NCBI RefSeq assembly: GCF_007860105.1
Contig: NZ_SJPU01000001.1
Span: forward strand, 2,625,700-2,689,699
Length of the DNA stretch: 64,000 nucleotides
Reading direction: 5' to 3'
Source: Allorhodopirellula heiligendammensis
GTDB taxonomy: Bacteria > Planctomycetota > Planctomycetia > Pirellulales > Pirellulaceae
This document shows positions 48,001-55,342 of this stretch, one piece after another. The notes beneath the pieces were generated by a model. That model was given only the letters and a program-made list of their open reading frames with translations, had not been told where the DNA came from and ran no database searches. A program made the position numbers and the translations under genes. Each line of letters starts with the position of its first letter. Positions within the stretch are counted from its first letter, which is position 1.

Positions 48001-48911
48001 AATATTCGTCTGACAATCTACCCACCGGTGCGACGCTCAATAAAGACACCGGCGAGTTTGTCTGGCAACCGTCGAACGATCAATCTGGCTCGCGGACGAT
48101 TAACTTCTTTGCCACCGACAGCCGCAACGGCCAAGCGTCGATGCGTGTTCGCTTCGACGTCGTCTTTGACGCGAGTCCGTCGCCACTGGTGGGCAACTGG
48201 GAATTCAACACTGGCTCGACAAACGTTTCGGATGGATCAACCTACGCGTTCGAAGCCACGATGATTGGCACCCCGAAGGCATCGCCGAATTATCTAGAGT
48301 TTCAAGGACGTTGGAGTGGCCAACGCTTGGAAATCGAGCCCACTGCAGCCCACCGACCGACCACCGCGATCACACTGCGAGCGGTTGTCCAGCCAACCAC
48401 CAGAAATAACAGCTTTGAACCGCTCATTCGATACGAATCGGGGAGTGTCGAAGCCTATTCATTGACCGTTAAGGACGGTGGGTCGATGAGTGACGAACGA
48501 GGGTCGCTGCAGGGCTACTGGTTTACAGTTCGCACTGAGGCGGGAACGCAGCGGGTGTCGGCCAGAATTACCGATTGGGACATCCGGGGATTCGACGAAG
48601 TCGTCGGCGTGTTCGATGGCTCTCGTGACGGCGGCCGGCTCGACCTCTACGTCAACGGCGCTCTTGCTGATTCAAAGACCAACGTGGGCGTGACCATCGT
48701 CTATCCAACATTCGGTGGGCAACGTGTCACCCTCGGTGGCAGCGGCGATATTGGACGGACGTTTGGAGGACGCATGGCGGAGGTTCAAATATCGACGGTT
48801 CCACAATCTCCGTCCGACCTCGCTTTGACTCCGTGGAAACGAAAAGACGATGCGTTGTTGGCATACCTGGCCACACAGGATTTGGCTGGGTTGGACACCT
48901 CGCTCAACTGA
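45042..48911 (+). CDS. Secreted G8-domain / cadherin-like / LamG protein
   Basis: A 1,289-residue surface or secreted protein. The N-terminus, Arg-rich followed by Leu-Glu-Ser-Leu-Glu-Ser-Arg-Arg-Leu-Leu-Ala, is the planctomycete-type export signal. A Met-rich stretch (about 53-80: seven or more Met, two His) precedes a G8 domain (about 98-190) starting Asp-Gly-Asn-Trp-Ser-Asp-Pro-Ser-Ile-Trp. About 200-800 is a parallel-beta-helix-like region, as in CEMIP/TMEM2-type hyaluronan-binding or -cleaving proteins. About 953-1045 is an Ig/cadherin-like putative domain, and about 1048-1240 a LamG/concanavalin-like domain. Binding or cleaving an extracellular polysaccharide is the likely job. ATG 45042 is chosen because it directly precedes the signal motif. 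Confidence 0.82.
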   Translation: MNLRIPRSNRRLRLESLESRRLLANDLAVPDFGTLAMPSFSPAIVSATSTSEMVEGEMTMQSMDMGHSMFEITPDAVVTMHDNIPRFGANPTFISIRDGNWSDPSIWQGGQVPGANAIVSIPAGRLVTYDIDSTMRLDAIEVSGELKFATDSHTSVWLNELMVMPAGTLTIGTAVAPVNASVTAEVVFTDTPQADGHHFKTGTVEHPGIDPSQWGNGLIVLGKAEMHGHTLQNTFVRAAGDVLAGSTTIEAQGYVGDWQVGDRIVIPDTRQTNPVDTPNYYTYESQEETATIVAVTANSIVVDHPLQFDHVGPRDADGTPTQTTAGVTLAPHIANFGRNVVLRSENPDGVRGHVAFVGDASKDIRYVAYQDLGRTDVGPIDNTTYDVNGQVTHIGTNQIARYSDHNHHLSGPMGGIPLDAAHADTSIRYQSIGIGNSIDGALKWGTTIHASHFGLTADSVYHDVKGAAVATEDGSEYGNTISGNFVVGVHDGETGFNGLGENLSDRGDQGDGFWFAGPMNSVTDNVVANAVRNGFVVFPDNIPNTRNSSKYREVRVPLFAGANMHDESQTRLINVLAEPFDDFSGNEIYGATTAAVQLWSVGNRSLYPDAAGRNTLIDTTVWHVTGVGIRFYYADDYVVDGWLQRGDPAMISARASLGGPSNPAVGAAIIHAGSRAATSIVRHAEVQNMTIGYFNRGRGSADDILLEDSHFDNDQNILVIPWGQNPADGVRDFLMSNVTFGNSLRPGSQNDITLRWTPAYLDNAVLPESTVFRDFDGVDGLDLSIYYPEQAPDTIPEFQGEPISPGGNLTNAESFAQYGVAANGFVAPSREIDGDNGETALTRGRAMGIDGLVFEQNPLEQPLLFMNVRVEFSKPVLYYTVVGNPAGVTGVEVNVDGQTLNLNKLTGKAELSFLPNLGDFEIQGQIITTTGSGASSELQLQLPFPIFGVVPPNNRPVLQPVAAQALVANSVFRLDLAATDADGDIVEYSSDNLPTGATLNKDTGEFVWQPSNDQSGSRTINFFATDSRNGQASMRVRFDVVFDASPSPLVGNWEFNTGSTNVSDGSTYAFEATMIGTPKASPNYLEFQGRWSGQRLEIEPTAAHRPTTAITLRAVVQPTTRNNSFEPLIRYESGSVEAYSLTVKDGGSMSDERGSLQGYWFTVRTEAGTQRVSARITDWDIRGFDEVVGVFDGSRDGGRLDLYVNGALADSKTNVGVTIVYPTFGGQRVTLGGSGDIGRTFGGRMAEVQISTVPQSPSDLALTPWKRKDDALLAYLATQDLAGLDTSLN

Positions 48912-49130
48912 GTGTCCCTAGAGCCTGCGTTCGTGAGAATAGGCGGTCAGATAACGTTTTCCAGCATGCAATGGAAGCGTCAGCCGCCGCATCGCGATAT
49001 TGAGGATGGATCGGCGGAGCGATCCACGACTAAGTGTTCGCATGCCCGCATGTGCCGCGAACCGTGCGACCGCCAAACCGACGAAATTCTAACATGCTAG
49101 ATCACTTCAAGCACGCAGTGACATTTCGCG

Positions 49131-51185
49131 TCAGTCCTTCGTTATGGCCTGGATCGTCACCCGCACTTTGAACTCGTCGCGATGCTCGGTTGGTGTGTAC
49201 CCGATGTTTTCCGTAACCCGTTTGTGACCACCGACCATGTTGTGCCAATCCAGCGGTAGCGTGTATCCGTCCTGCTGCCATTCTTGGCGAACGGTTGGCT
49301 CTAGCTTCGTGCCATCCAAGCCTTCGATACGGACTTGGATTTGGTCGGACTCATCCCCGAAGTCAAAGCCATTCTCGACAAGTTGTAGTTCGTGCGTCGT
49401 TGAGAAATGCCATCCGACGTAGACTTCAGGACCCGCTTGAATCGTATCGATGATCTGCATTTTCTTCTCACCCGGCGTGATCCGGTACTCGGCTACCGCG
49501 CGACCGACATCCCCTACAATTTCAGATTTGTTCTCACGGGTCATTAGATCGGTGTAGTCCCGCGACCAATTCCAAGTCCCATCGTGCTCAACAGGTCCAT
49601 CGGCACCGACCAAGAAAAAGGGATCTTTTAAAACCTGCTCAGCCGTTTTCGCTTGTGACGCAGACCAATAGGGATGATGGCTCGACAGAATCGGCCAGAA
49701 ACTGGGGTCGCCAACATGCGGATCCCCACTGGCCTCTCGTTTTGAGAGCTGTACACCGTTGGAGAGTGCATCGATCGAATACGTGCGATTGGCGTGTCCG
49801 TTGACCAAGCCGACCTGTCCACTGGCAAAAAACAAGCAGCGTTCGTCGGGAGAAATCCGGAAATTTTCGATGTCGCGATTCGTGATCCACATCCGGAACG
49901 TGGACTCCGGATCCGCGGGATTCTCAAGATAGTGCCAGCGCGAACCGACACGCTCGGCCCGCGACTCGGAGGTCGGAGCAACCGACTGAGGCGCCGGGCC
50001 GGCCAAGGCCTGGAATTCGAGGAAGTTAGCTCGCTCCGCCTGATCTTCGACAAAATATTGATACGCTCCACCAATCTCCGGCTCGTCCCGATACCACTTG
50101 GCGAAGATGCGCAGTGCTGCATTGGGGTTGGGATCCATTTCGGGGTCATGGACAAGCCCGTCTTGCTCAAAGAGCAAGCCGATGTGGCGGGTTCTCGTAT
50201 ACAAGTTTCTCTTGATGAGATTGAACTTGTAATCGGTAGCACTATCGACCGCTCCGAGCTGAAACACGGCACCCGATAGAAAGCTATCTTCATACCCTCC
50301 CAAACCCGTATGCCGTTCGCTCTGTCCATACTCTCGCCCACCACCACGGCGTGAAAGTAGTGAAAGCACGTTGGCAAATTCGAACGTCGAGTAAGCGGTC
50401 GGATTGACAGTATTTTCGGGACGACACATCTCCGCAATGAATTGCTCTGCCCATTGATGACTTGCGCCTTCTGGGTGAATCCCATATGCGGCCAAGGCGA
50501 GTAGCTGTTGTAAAAAATAGGCGGAATAGATGGGGTGCGTTGCATTCCAGTACCCGTCATCAGAAAACTTGCGGCCGCCTTGCTCAGTGAGCTCGAGTTC
50601 TTTCCCTAGCATCTGCGTGACTCGTAGAAATGCTCTCTCAAATTCCTCTGCATTTTGCCATTCAATCCAGTCCAATGCGAGGACCGCGGCCATCGATTTG
50701 GCGACTCGCGAATAACAGTAGATAGACGCCTGCCACGGATCGATCCAAAACTCAGCTCTCGCCTCCGCCATTAACTCTTCCGCCTGGGTCTCCTCTCCCA
50801 GCGCGGCCAAATAATGCGATGCCAGTGCGAGCTGCTGGGGCCCCTTTGGATTTTTAACGATTCGCTGCATGAGCGCGTCGTCGACGTTCTCGCCCGGTAG
50901 GATCTGAACGGGGAACCACAACCGTCGCACACAGATGCGCTCGTCCTGACGGTAGGGAGCACGCAAGGATTGAGTGAGTGTTTCGGCGTCGGGATGCTCA
51001 ATCCACCATTGATCCACCGGTGGAACGGGATGCCCAGCGGCACGCAACGCCGCCACATTGTTTTCAGCATCGCCCCGGTTTTTCTTGCCGTACTCTGCCG
51101 CTGTTGCCCGAGAAGAATCCTGACAGCCGACGTGCGCACTGACCGCGAACATGACAACGAGTACCGCAAAGAGACGATTTTTCAT
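49131..51185 (-). CDS. Exported protein of unknown function
   Basis: A 684-residue protein with a signal peptide ending near Val-Gly-Cys (about residue 21), which may be a lipoprotein signal, though the -3 position (His) is unusual. The N-terminal part is alpha-helical with repeated Trp/Tyr/His, e.g. Tyr-Trp-Asn-Ala-Thr-His-Pro-Ile-Tyr near 225 and Thr-Ala-Tyr-Ser-Thr-Phe-Glu-Phe near 268, and looks like an (alpha/alpha) barrel; the C-terminal 200 residues are beta-rich. That two-part plan recalls heparinase II/III or alginate-lyase-like polysaccharide lyases, but I see no defining motif and do not assign one. It lies beside the G8 protein on the opposite strand and before the polysaccharide cluster. 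Confidence 0.7.
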   Translation of the reverse strand: MKNRLFAVLVVMFAVSAHVGCQDSSRATAAEYGKKNRGDAENNVAALRAAGHPVPPVDQWWIEHPDAETLTQSLRAPYRQDERICVRRLWFPVQILPGENVDDALMQRIVKNPKGPQQLALASHYLAALGEETQAEELMAEARAEFWIDPWQASIYCYSRVAKSMAAVLALDWIEWQNAEEFERAFLRVTQMLGKELELTEQGGRKFSDDGYWNATHPIYSAYFLQQLLALAAYGIHPEGASHQWAEQFIAEMCRPENTVNPTAYSTFEFANVLSLLSRRGGGREYGQSERHTGLGGYEDSFLSGAVFQLGAVDSATDYKFNLIKRNLYTRTRHIGLLFEQDGLVHDPEMDPNPNAALRIFAKWYRDEPEIGGAYQYFVEDQAERANFLEFQALAGPAPQSVAPTSESRAERVGSRWHYLENPADPESTFRMWITNRDIENFRISPDERCLFFASGQVGLVNGHANRTYSIDALSNGVQLSKREASGDPHVGDPSFWPILSSHHPYWSASQAKTAEQVLKDPFFLVGADGPVEHDGTWNWSRDYTDLMTRENKSEIVGDVGRAVAEYRITPGEKKMQIIDTIQAGPEVYVGWHFSTTHELQLVENGFDFGDESDQIQVRIEGLDGTKLEPTVRQEWQQDGYTLPLDWHNMVGGHKRVTENIGYTPTEHRDEFKVRVTIQAITKD

Positions 51186-51681
51186 AATGGCACGCGGTGG
51201 GGAGAGTGGGAGAAGCGGAGCAAAAGGGAAGTGGGGGGCGACGAGATCACGCTGGCTCCCCTCGCCCCGCTGCGGGGAGAGGGGTCGGGGGGTGAGGGGC
51301 TTTTCACTCGCAATCTCTGCACCAGGGCTTCAATCTCTTCACGCACCCCATGCAAATCCTGCGTCACTCGAAATCCATGAATCCGCAATACCTCAAACCC
51401 GAGCGCTCCTAAATACGCATCGCGCTGTGCATCGCGAGCTCGCCCCCTCTGGCGTGAAATGATCTTTCCCATCAATTTCTAAATCGATTTTCAAATCAAC
51501 ACATACAAAGTCGAGCGTGTACGGTCCAACGGGATACTCGCGGCGGAATTTTTCACCGAGTAATCGCCAGAGCGCGAACGAGTTCCCACACGTCGCGTGA
51601 GAACTCGGTGGCGCTCTGACGCTGCTCGCGAGCGAACTGAATTCGTTCGGATTCGCGTACTCGGCTGCGTGGGATGGTCAT
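51182..51681 (-). pseudogene. Decayed DUF559 (very-short-patch-repair-like) endonuclease
   Basis: Three pieces in different frames read, from 51681 leftward: an N-terminal segment ending Val-Trp-Glu-Leu-Val-Arg at a premature TGA near 51555; Gly-Glu-Lys-Phe-Arg-Arg-Glu-Tyr-Pro-Val-Gly-Pro-Tyr-Thr-Leu-Asp-Phe-Val (the family's catalytic core) with Asp-Leu-Glu-Ile-Asp-Gly; and Arg-Asp-Ala-Gln-Arg-Asp-Ala-Tyr-Leu-Gly-Ala-Leu-Gly-Phe-Glu-Val-Leu-Arg-Ile. At least two frameshifts are needed. DUF559 proteins are predicted PD-(D/E)xK nucleases. The C-terminal frame runs on through a GC-rich palindrome, giving a Pro/Ser-rich tail that reaches the start of the neighbouring exported-protein gene. Confidence 0.75.
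51258..51284. repeat. GC-rich palindromic repeat element
   Basis: CCCCTCGCCCCG and CGGGGAGAGGGG form a 12-bp stem (one G-T pair) with a 3-base loop, in a G-rich setting. It lies in the 3' part of the DUF559 pseudogene and resembles the inverted repeat at 51730. Confidence 0.55.
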
Positions 51682-51729
51682 GGATGAAATTGCGATTTGA
51701 TGTTCAGTGTGTAGGCCCCTTACCGCCGC

Positions 51730-51762
51730 CCCCTCTCCCCCACGAAGCGCGGGGGAGAGGGG
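51730..51762. repeat. GC-rich palindromic repeat element
   Basis: CCCCTCTCCCCC and GGGGGAGAGGGG form a perfect 12-bp stem with a 9-base loop, between the DUF559 pseudogene start (51681) and the polysaccharide deacetylase stop (51788). It may also act as that gene's terminator. Confidence 0.6.
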
Positions 51763-51787
51763 AGACTGAATGTGGTTCGTGGAGATC

Positions 51788-52774
51788 TCAGTCTAGCATC
51801 TGATCGATCTCGACCGCGGCTTGGGTAAGCGTCACGCCCTCGGCCTGAAATTCGGTTCGTGCGAATCCGAGGCAGCTGTCCAATCGGCTGAGGAACCGCT
51901 CAAAATCCGCCTCGCTGGCACAGTACGGTGAACAGCCCGCGACCAACGAACTGCTGTGCAACATCAACACCAACGTTTGCAAACCGTCACGAACTCCCGC
52001 CGAGATCAACTGCTTCAAATCATCCGTCTGCGTCCCCTCCGGACTCAGTTTGACGCGTCTGGCGATCCCTAACCTGTCGGCGATCCCGGCCAATCGCAAC
52101 TTGCGCGGGATCGGTTGCCTTGTCTGTTGATAAATCCTGCGCCTTAACTCATAGCCAGGCCGTGTGAATCCCGTTGTCACGGGGATTTCAATCAGCGATC
52201 CGGGCTTCGACGAATCGACCAAGCGATGCGGAAGACGTGCATGCATACGGAAATCAGGACCACCATCCTCTGGGTACGCGAACAACGGCAGGTGACTCGA
52301 ATCGACTGTGTAGCCGAGCTGAATGAGGCACCGCGCCGTCACAAAACTGAAACCGTAGCGGCCGGCGCGAAACGAGGTGGGCCGGACCCCCATTCGATCC
52401 GCGATCGCATCGGTCAACCATGCCAGTTTCTCGTACTGCAGCTCACGCGGCAAATTGCTTAGATACGACTCCCTCGAAGAAACCTGCTCGGCGACAATCG
52501 GCGGGTTGCACCACGGGTGACAGTGGGCACCGACCTCGCACCGCGACTCCTGTTGCCACTTCGACATTTCGGCCACGGCCTGTTCGTCATCCAACACCGG
52601 CGCAGTGACGAGATAGGTCGGCGGCATCCCGTGCCGCTCGCACAATGCTTGAAATCGAGCGAGGCCGCGTAGGTTGGTTGTCGTGTTGTTGCGAACCGGA
52701 AATCCCACGTTCCACAACCCCTCCTCTTCGGTATCGACACTCACGACCAAGCGGATGGTTGATCGCGCGTTCAT
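51788..52774 (-). CDS. Polysaccharide deacetylase family protein
   Basis: A 328-residue NodB-type carbohydrate esterase that would remove acetyl groups from a polysaccharide during synthesis or export. The metal site starts at Val-Ser-Val-Asp-Thr-Glu-Glu-Glu-Gly near 10-18 and continues at Gly-Ala-His-Cys-His-Pro-Trp near 90-96; Ser-Phe-Arg-Ala-Gly-Arg-Tyr-Gly is the later conserved block. The second His motif is atypical (His-Cys-His rather than His-Ser/Thr-x-x-His), as in WalW-like members. ATG 52774 overlaps the TGA of the upstream GT2 gene by 4 bases (ATGA); the frame further upstream is antisense-like. Last gene of the one-strand polysaccharide cluster. Confidence 0.82.
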   Translation of the reverse strand: MNARSTIRLVVSVDTEEEGLWNVGFPVRNNTTTNLRGLARFQALCERHGMPPTYLVTAPVLDDEQAVAEMSKWQQESRCEVGAHCHPWCNPPIVAEQVSSRESYLSNLPRELQYEKLAWLTDAIADRMGVRPTSFRAGRYGFSFVTARCLIQLGYTVDSSHLPLFAYPEDGGPDFRMHARLPHRLVDSSKPGSLIEIPVTTGFTRPGYELRRRIYQQTRQPIPRKLRLAGIADRLGIARRVKLSPEGTQTDDLKQLISAGVRDGLQTLVLMLHSSSLVAGCSPYCASEADFERFLSRLDSCLGFARTEFQAEGVTLTQAAVEIDQMLD

Positions 52775-54024
52775 TGGCTGCGCTCCATCACTCGATCGGC
52801 CTTTTCCCATTGCGGCGGCTGCATGTGAAATATTCCTTTGATGAGTCCCACGCCGATCGCAACCTGGCTGAGGACGAGGTAGTGGACCACGCTGCCCAAG
52901 GCGCTGCGTTGGAGAACAGGTAGGAGTGAAACGGCGAGGGCCAGAACGGAAACCGCCGCGCCGAACACGGCTGCCCAGCGATACCCGGAGTGCTCCGTCG
53001 AACCTGAAAACACACCAAGACCGAACAACGCCAGCGCCGCGGAAATCAATAACACCGGCGACATCCACCGAATCAGCTTATGGGAAACAAACTCGAACCA
53101 TAGCCAAGGTTGACTGACCTTCGGTAGCCACCCACGACCGACGAGCTGTACGGCCCCCGCCGCAATCCGAACGCGCCGCCGAAACTCCTGTCTCGCCGAA
53201 ACGGTGCCGCATTCGGTAGCGTATGCTTGCTTACAGTAAACGATCCGCTGGCCCTGCCGCATCACCGCCATCGAAACGGTAAAATCGTCTAAAATCGTGT
53301 CGTGCGGGAGTGGTGGCACCGATTCACGACGAACGAGATACATGCCCCCGTCAACCCCCATGACGGACCCCATCAACGACTCCGCAACCTGGATGGATCG
53401 TTCGATTTGGTAGTATAGAATCTCGCCCTGTTGGAACGATTCGCCGCTATCGACCAGCACCACCGGCCCCGTTACCGCACCAACCTTCGGATCCTCTAAC
53501 TGCCCGGCGAGATGTTTCAGCGCCTGGCGATCCATGATTACATTCGCGTCCGTCAGCAGCCATAGATCATACCGCGCCTCACCGGCGAGTGAATTGACCG
53601 CACTCGCCTTACCTCGACGCTGCATCCCGCGAATCAATCGTATCGCGGGCTCGACTGTGACGCCGTCGTGAACTCCCGAGATCGCTTGCTCCGCGACCGC
53701 GACGGTGCGATCAGAACTACCATCATCGAAGATCAAAATCTCGATTCGATCGGCGGGATAGTCCAACCCCATCAAATTCTCAATTTTGCCCGCGATCACA
53801 TCCGCTTCATTGAATGCGGGAACCAAGACACTGATCGCCGGCCAGACACGGCCGTCTCCCGCATCCAGGGACGCCCCCGGCTGAGCAGTTATTCGCCGCC
53901 GCTGCCCGCGGCAAATCAAACGAGCCAGCATGGGATAGACCACATAGGAATGCAGCAAGACCAACATGCACGCCCAGAATCCAATGGCAAGAATTGTGAC
54001 GACGATGGGCGGAACTGCGAACAC
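52771..54024 (-). CDS. GT2 membrane glycosyltransferase (processive-synthase-like)
   Basis: A 417-residue inner-membrane enzyme: one N-terminal helix, cytoplasmic GT-A domain (about 45-275), and three or four C-terminal helices. Motifs: Val-Leu-Val-Pro-Ala-Phe-Asn-Glu, Ile-Phe-Asp-Asp-Gly-Ser-Ser-Asp, Gly-Lys-Ala-Ser-Ala-Val-Asn, Leu-Thr-Asp-Ala-Asn. It resembles BcsA/IcaA-like synthases but lacks a clear Gln-x-x-Arg-Trp, having Phe-Arg-Arg-Arg-Val-Arg-Ile at the corresponding place. Starts at GTG 54024, one base after the preceding gene's TAG, and ends overlapping the deacetylase start, so this trio is one transcription unit. Similar to the next upstream gene, suggesting tandem duplication. 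Confidence 0.83.
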   Translation of the reverse strand: MFAVPPIVVTILAIGFWACMLVLLHSYVVYPMLARLICRGQRRRITAQPGASLDAGDGRVWPAISVLVPAFNEADVIAGKIENLMGLDYPADRIEILIFDDGSSDRTVAVAEQAISGVHDGVTVEPAIRLIRGMQRRGKASAVNSLAGEARYDLWLLTDANVIMDRQALKHLAGQLEDPKVGAVTGPVVLVDSGESFQQGEILYYQIERSIQVAESLMGSVMGVDGGMYLVRRESVPPLPHDTILDDFTVSMAVMRQGQRIVYCKQAYATECGTVSARQEFRRRVRIAAGAVQLVGRGWLPKVSQPWLWFEFVSHKLIRWMSPVLLISAALALFGLGVFSGSTEHSGYRWAAVFGAAVSVLALAVSLLPVLQRSALGSVVHYLVLSQVAIGVGLIKGIFHMQPPQWEKADRVMERSQ

Positions 54025-54025
54025 G

Positions 54026-55198
54026 CTAACGCTCCGGTTTCCATTTGCCGATCACCTGCCCCCGCGCCAGCATCCAAATTCCTTGGGCAGAGGCTACATT
54101 AATCATCAAAAAATAATAGCAAACGTAGACGAGCCGTATCGCTTGGAAATACTTTACGCGGTGGAGTCCCGCCAGAGCGTAGGCCAGCAGTTGGCAGAGC
54201 AGTGCCGAACTGTAAATCCCCAGTGTTCCTTGCTGCCACTCCCACACTGATAAGACCGCCGATGTGGCCAGCAGAATGACCATGAACAGAGGGCAGAGCC
54301 ACCGCAGCAGCTTGTGGCAAACAACTTGCCAGGCGAACCATCCCACGCGAAACGGGTTGAGCACCGCCGGCACCTTCAACAGCGCGTATAAGCTGCGATT
54401 GACGATCCGTTTCTTGCGTCGAAACTCGCCCGCGAAATCTGGAGCGGCCTTTTCGAAGCAAACCGCGCGGTAATCGAACACACCGCGAAACCCCTTGGCA
54501 ATGACCTGCAATGGCAATAGGAAATCGTTGATATCCTCTGCCGCGAGCGGAGCAAAGTGCTCCTTTCGCAAGGCATAGATCGCTCCGTCAGCGCCGACCA
54601 CGCTACTGAGTCGACTCTCCCATTGCTTCATCAGCAACTCAAACGACCAATAGATGTTCTCCGAATCACAGGAAGCCGCATGCTCTGTATCAATGTACAG
54701 TTGGCGACCGACCGAGTAACCTACCTCGGGGGCATCAAAGTGACAGAGCAGGTGCGATAGCGCATCGGAATGGAACATCGAATTAGCATCCGTAAATACC
54801 AAGATGTCACCGGCTGCACTGGGACAAAACCGACTCAGACCTGCTGACTTGCCCGCCCTCTGCTCCATCCGACACCCCTGAACACGGTCAGAGTCAAACT
54901 CACGAATGATGTCGTCGGTGCCATCATCCGAGGCGTCTGAAATCACCATGATATCGAACCGATCGGCGGGATAATCCAACAGCAACGCATTGCGGATTTT
55001 CTCGCCAATGACCTCGCGTTCATTGTACGCGCTGATCACCAACGTCGCCGTCGGCAACGCCTTCCCAGGCCTACGCACCGGCTTCAACTGCGACAACAAC
55101 CACAGTGAGAGTGGGTACAATGCCAGCGGAGTTAAAAACGCGATCGCAGCAATCCAAAACGCGAACTGGATCACAACCAGCACGTGCACAACCAACAT
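54026..55198 (-). CDS. GT2 membrane glycosyltransferase (paralogue of next gene)
   Basis: A 390-residue inner-membrane GT2 enzyme with the same plan as its downstream neighbour: N-terminal helix, GT-A domain with Val-Ile-Ser-Ala-Tyr-Asn-Glu-Arg-Glu and Val-Ile-Ser-Asp-Ala-Ser-Asp-Asp-Gly, Phe-Thr-Asp-Ala-Asn-Ser, Phe-Arg-Arg-Lys-Lys-Arg-Ile, and C-terminal helices. The usual Asp-Asp-Gly-Ser of the first motif is Ser-Asp-Ala-Ser here, a small departure. I take ATG 55198 (GGGA upstream); GTG 55210 is an alternative 4 codons earlier. One base separates its TAG from the next gene's GTG. Confidence 0.82.
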   Translation of the reverse strand: MLVVHVLVVIQFAFWIAAIAFLTPLALYPLSLWLLSQLKPVRRPGKALPTATLVISAYNEREVIGEKIRNALLLDYPADRFDIMVISDASDDGTDDIIREFDSDRVQGCRMEQRAGKSAGLSRFCPSAAGDILVFTDANSMFHSDALSHLLCHFDAPEVGYSVGRQLYIDTEHAASCDSENIYWSFELLMKQWESRLSSVVGADGAIYALRKEHFAPLAAEDINDFLLPLQVIAKGFRGVFDYRAVCFEKAAPDFAGEFRRKKRIVNRSLYALLKVPAVLNPFRVGWFAWQVVCHKLLRWLCPLFMVILLATSAVLSVWEWQQGTLGIYSSALLCQLLAYALAGLHRVKYFQAIRLVYVCYYFLMINVASAQGIWMLARGQVIGKWKPER

Positions 55199-55342
55199 CG
55201 GATTTCCCACGCGAATCTAGCTGCCACCTTAACATCGTCGATCACGCCTGCGCTCTTTTCCAAAGAAGTTTGTTGACGCACAAATTGCTGTCTAGCACTC
55301 TGGAGTGTGTTCGAGCATCTGAAACGCTTACTTGAGTATGCC

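Noticed and set aside
49628-50560. Open frame of 310 codons inside the 684-residue exported-protein gene
   Set aside because: Same strand, other frame; biased composition and no domains, while the main frame has a signal peptide and continuous protein-like sequence.
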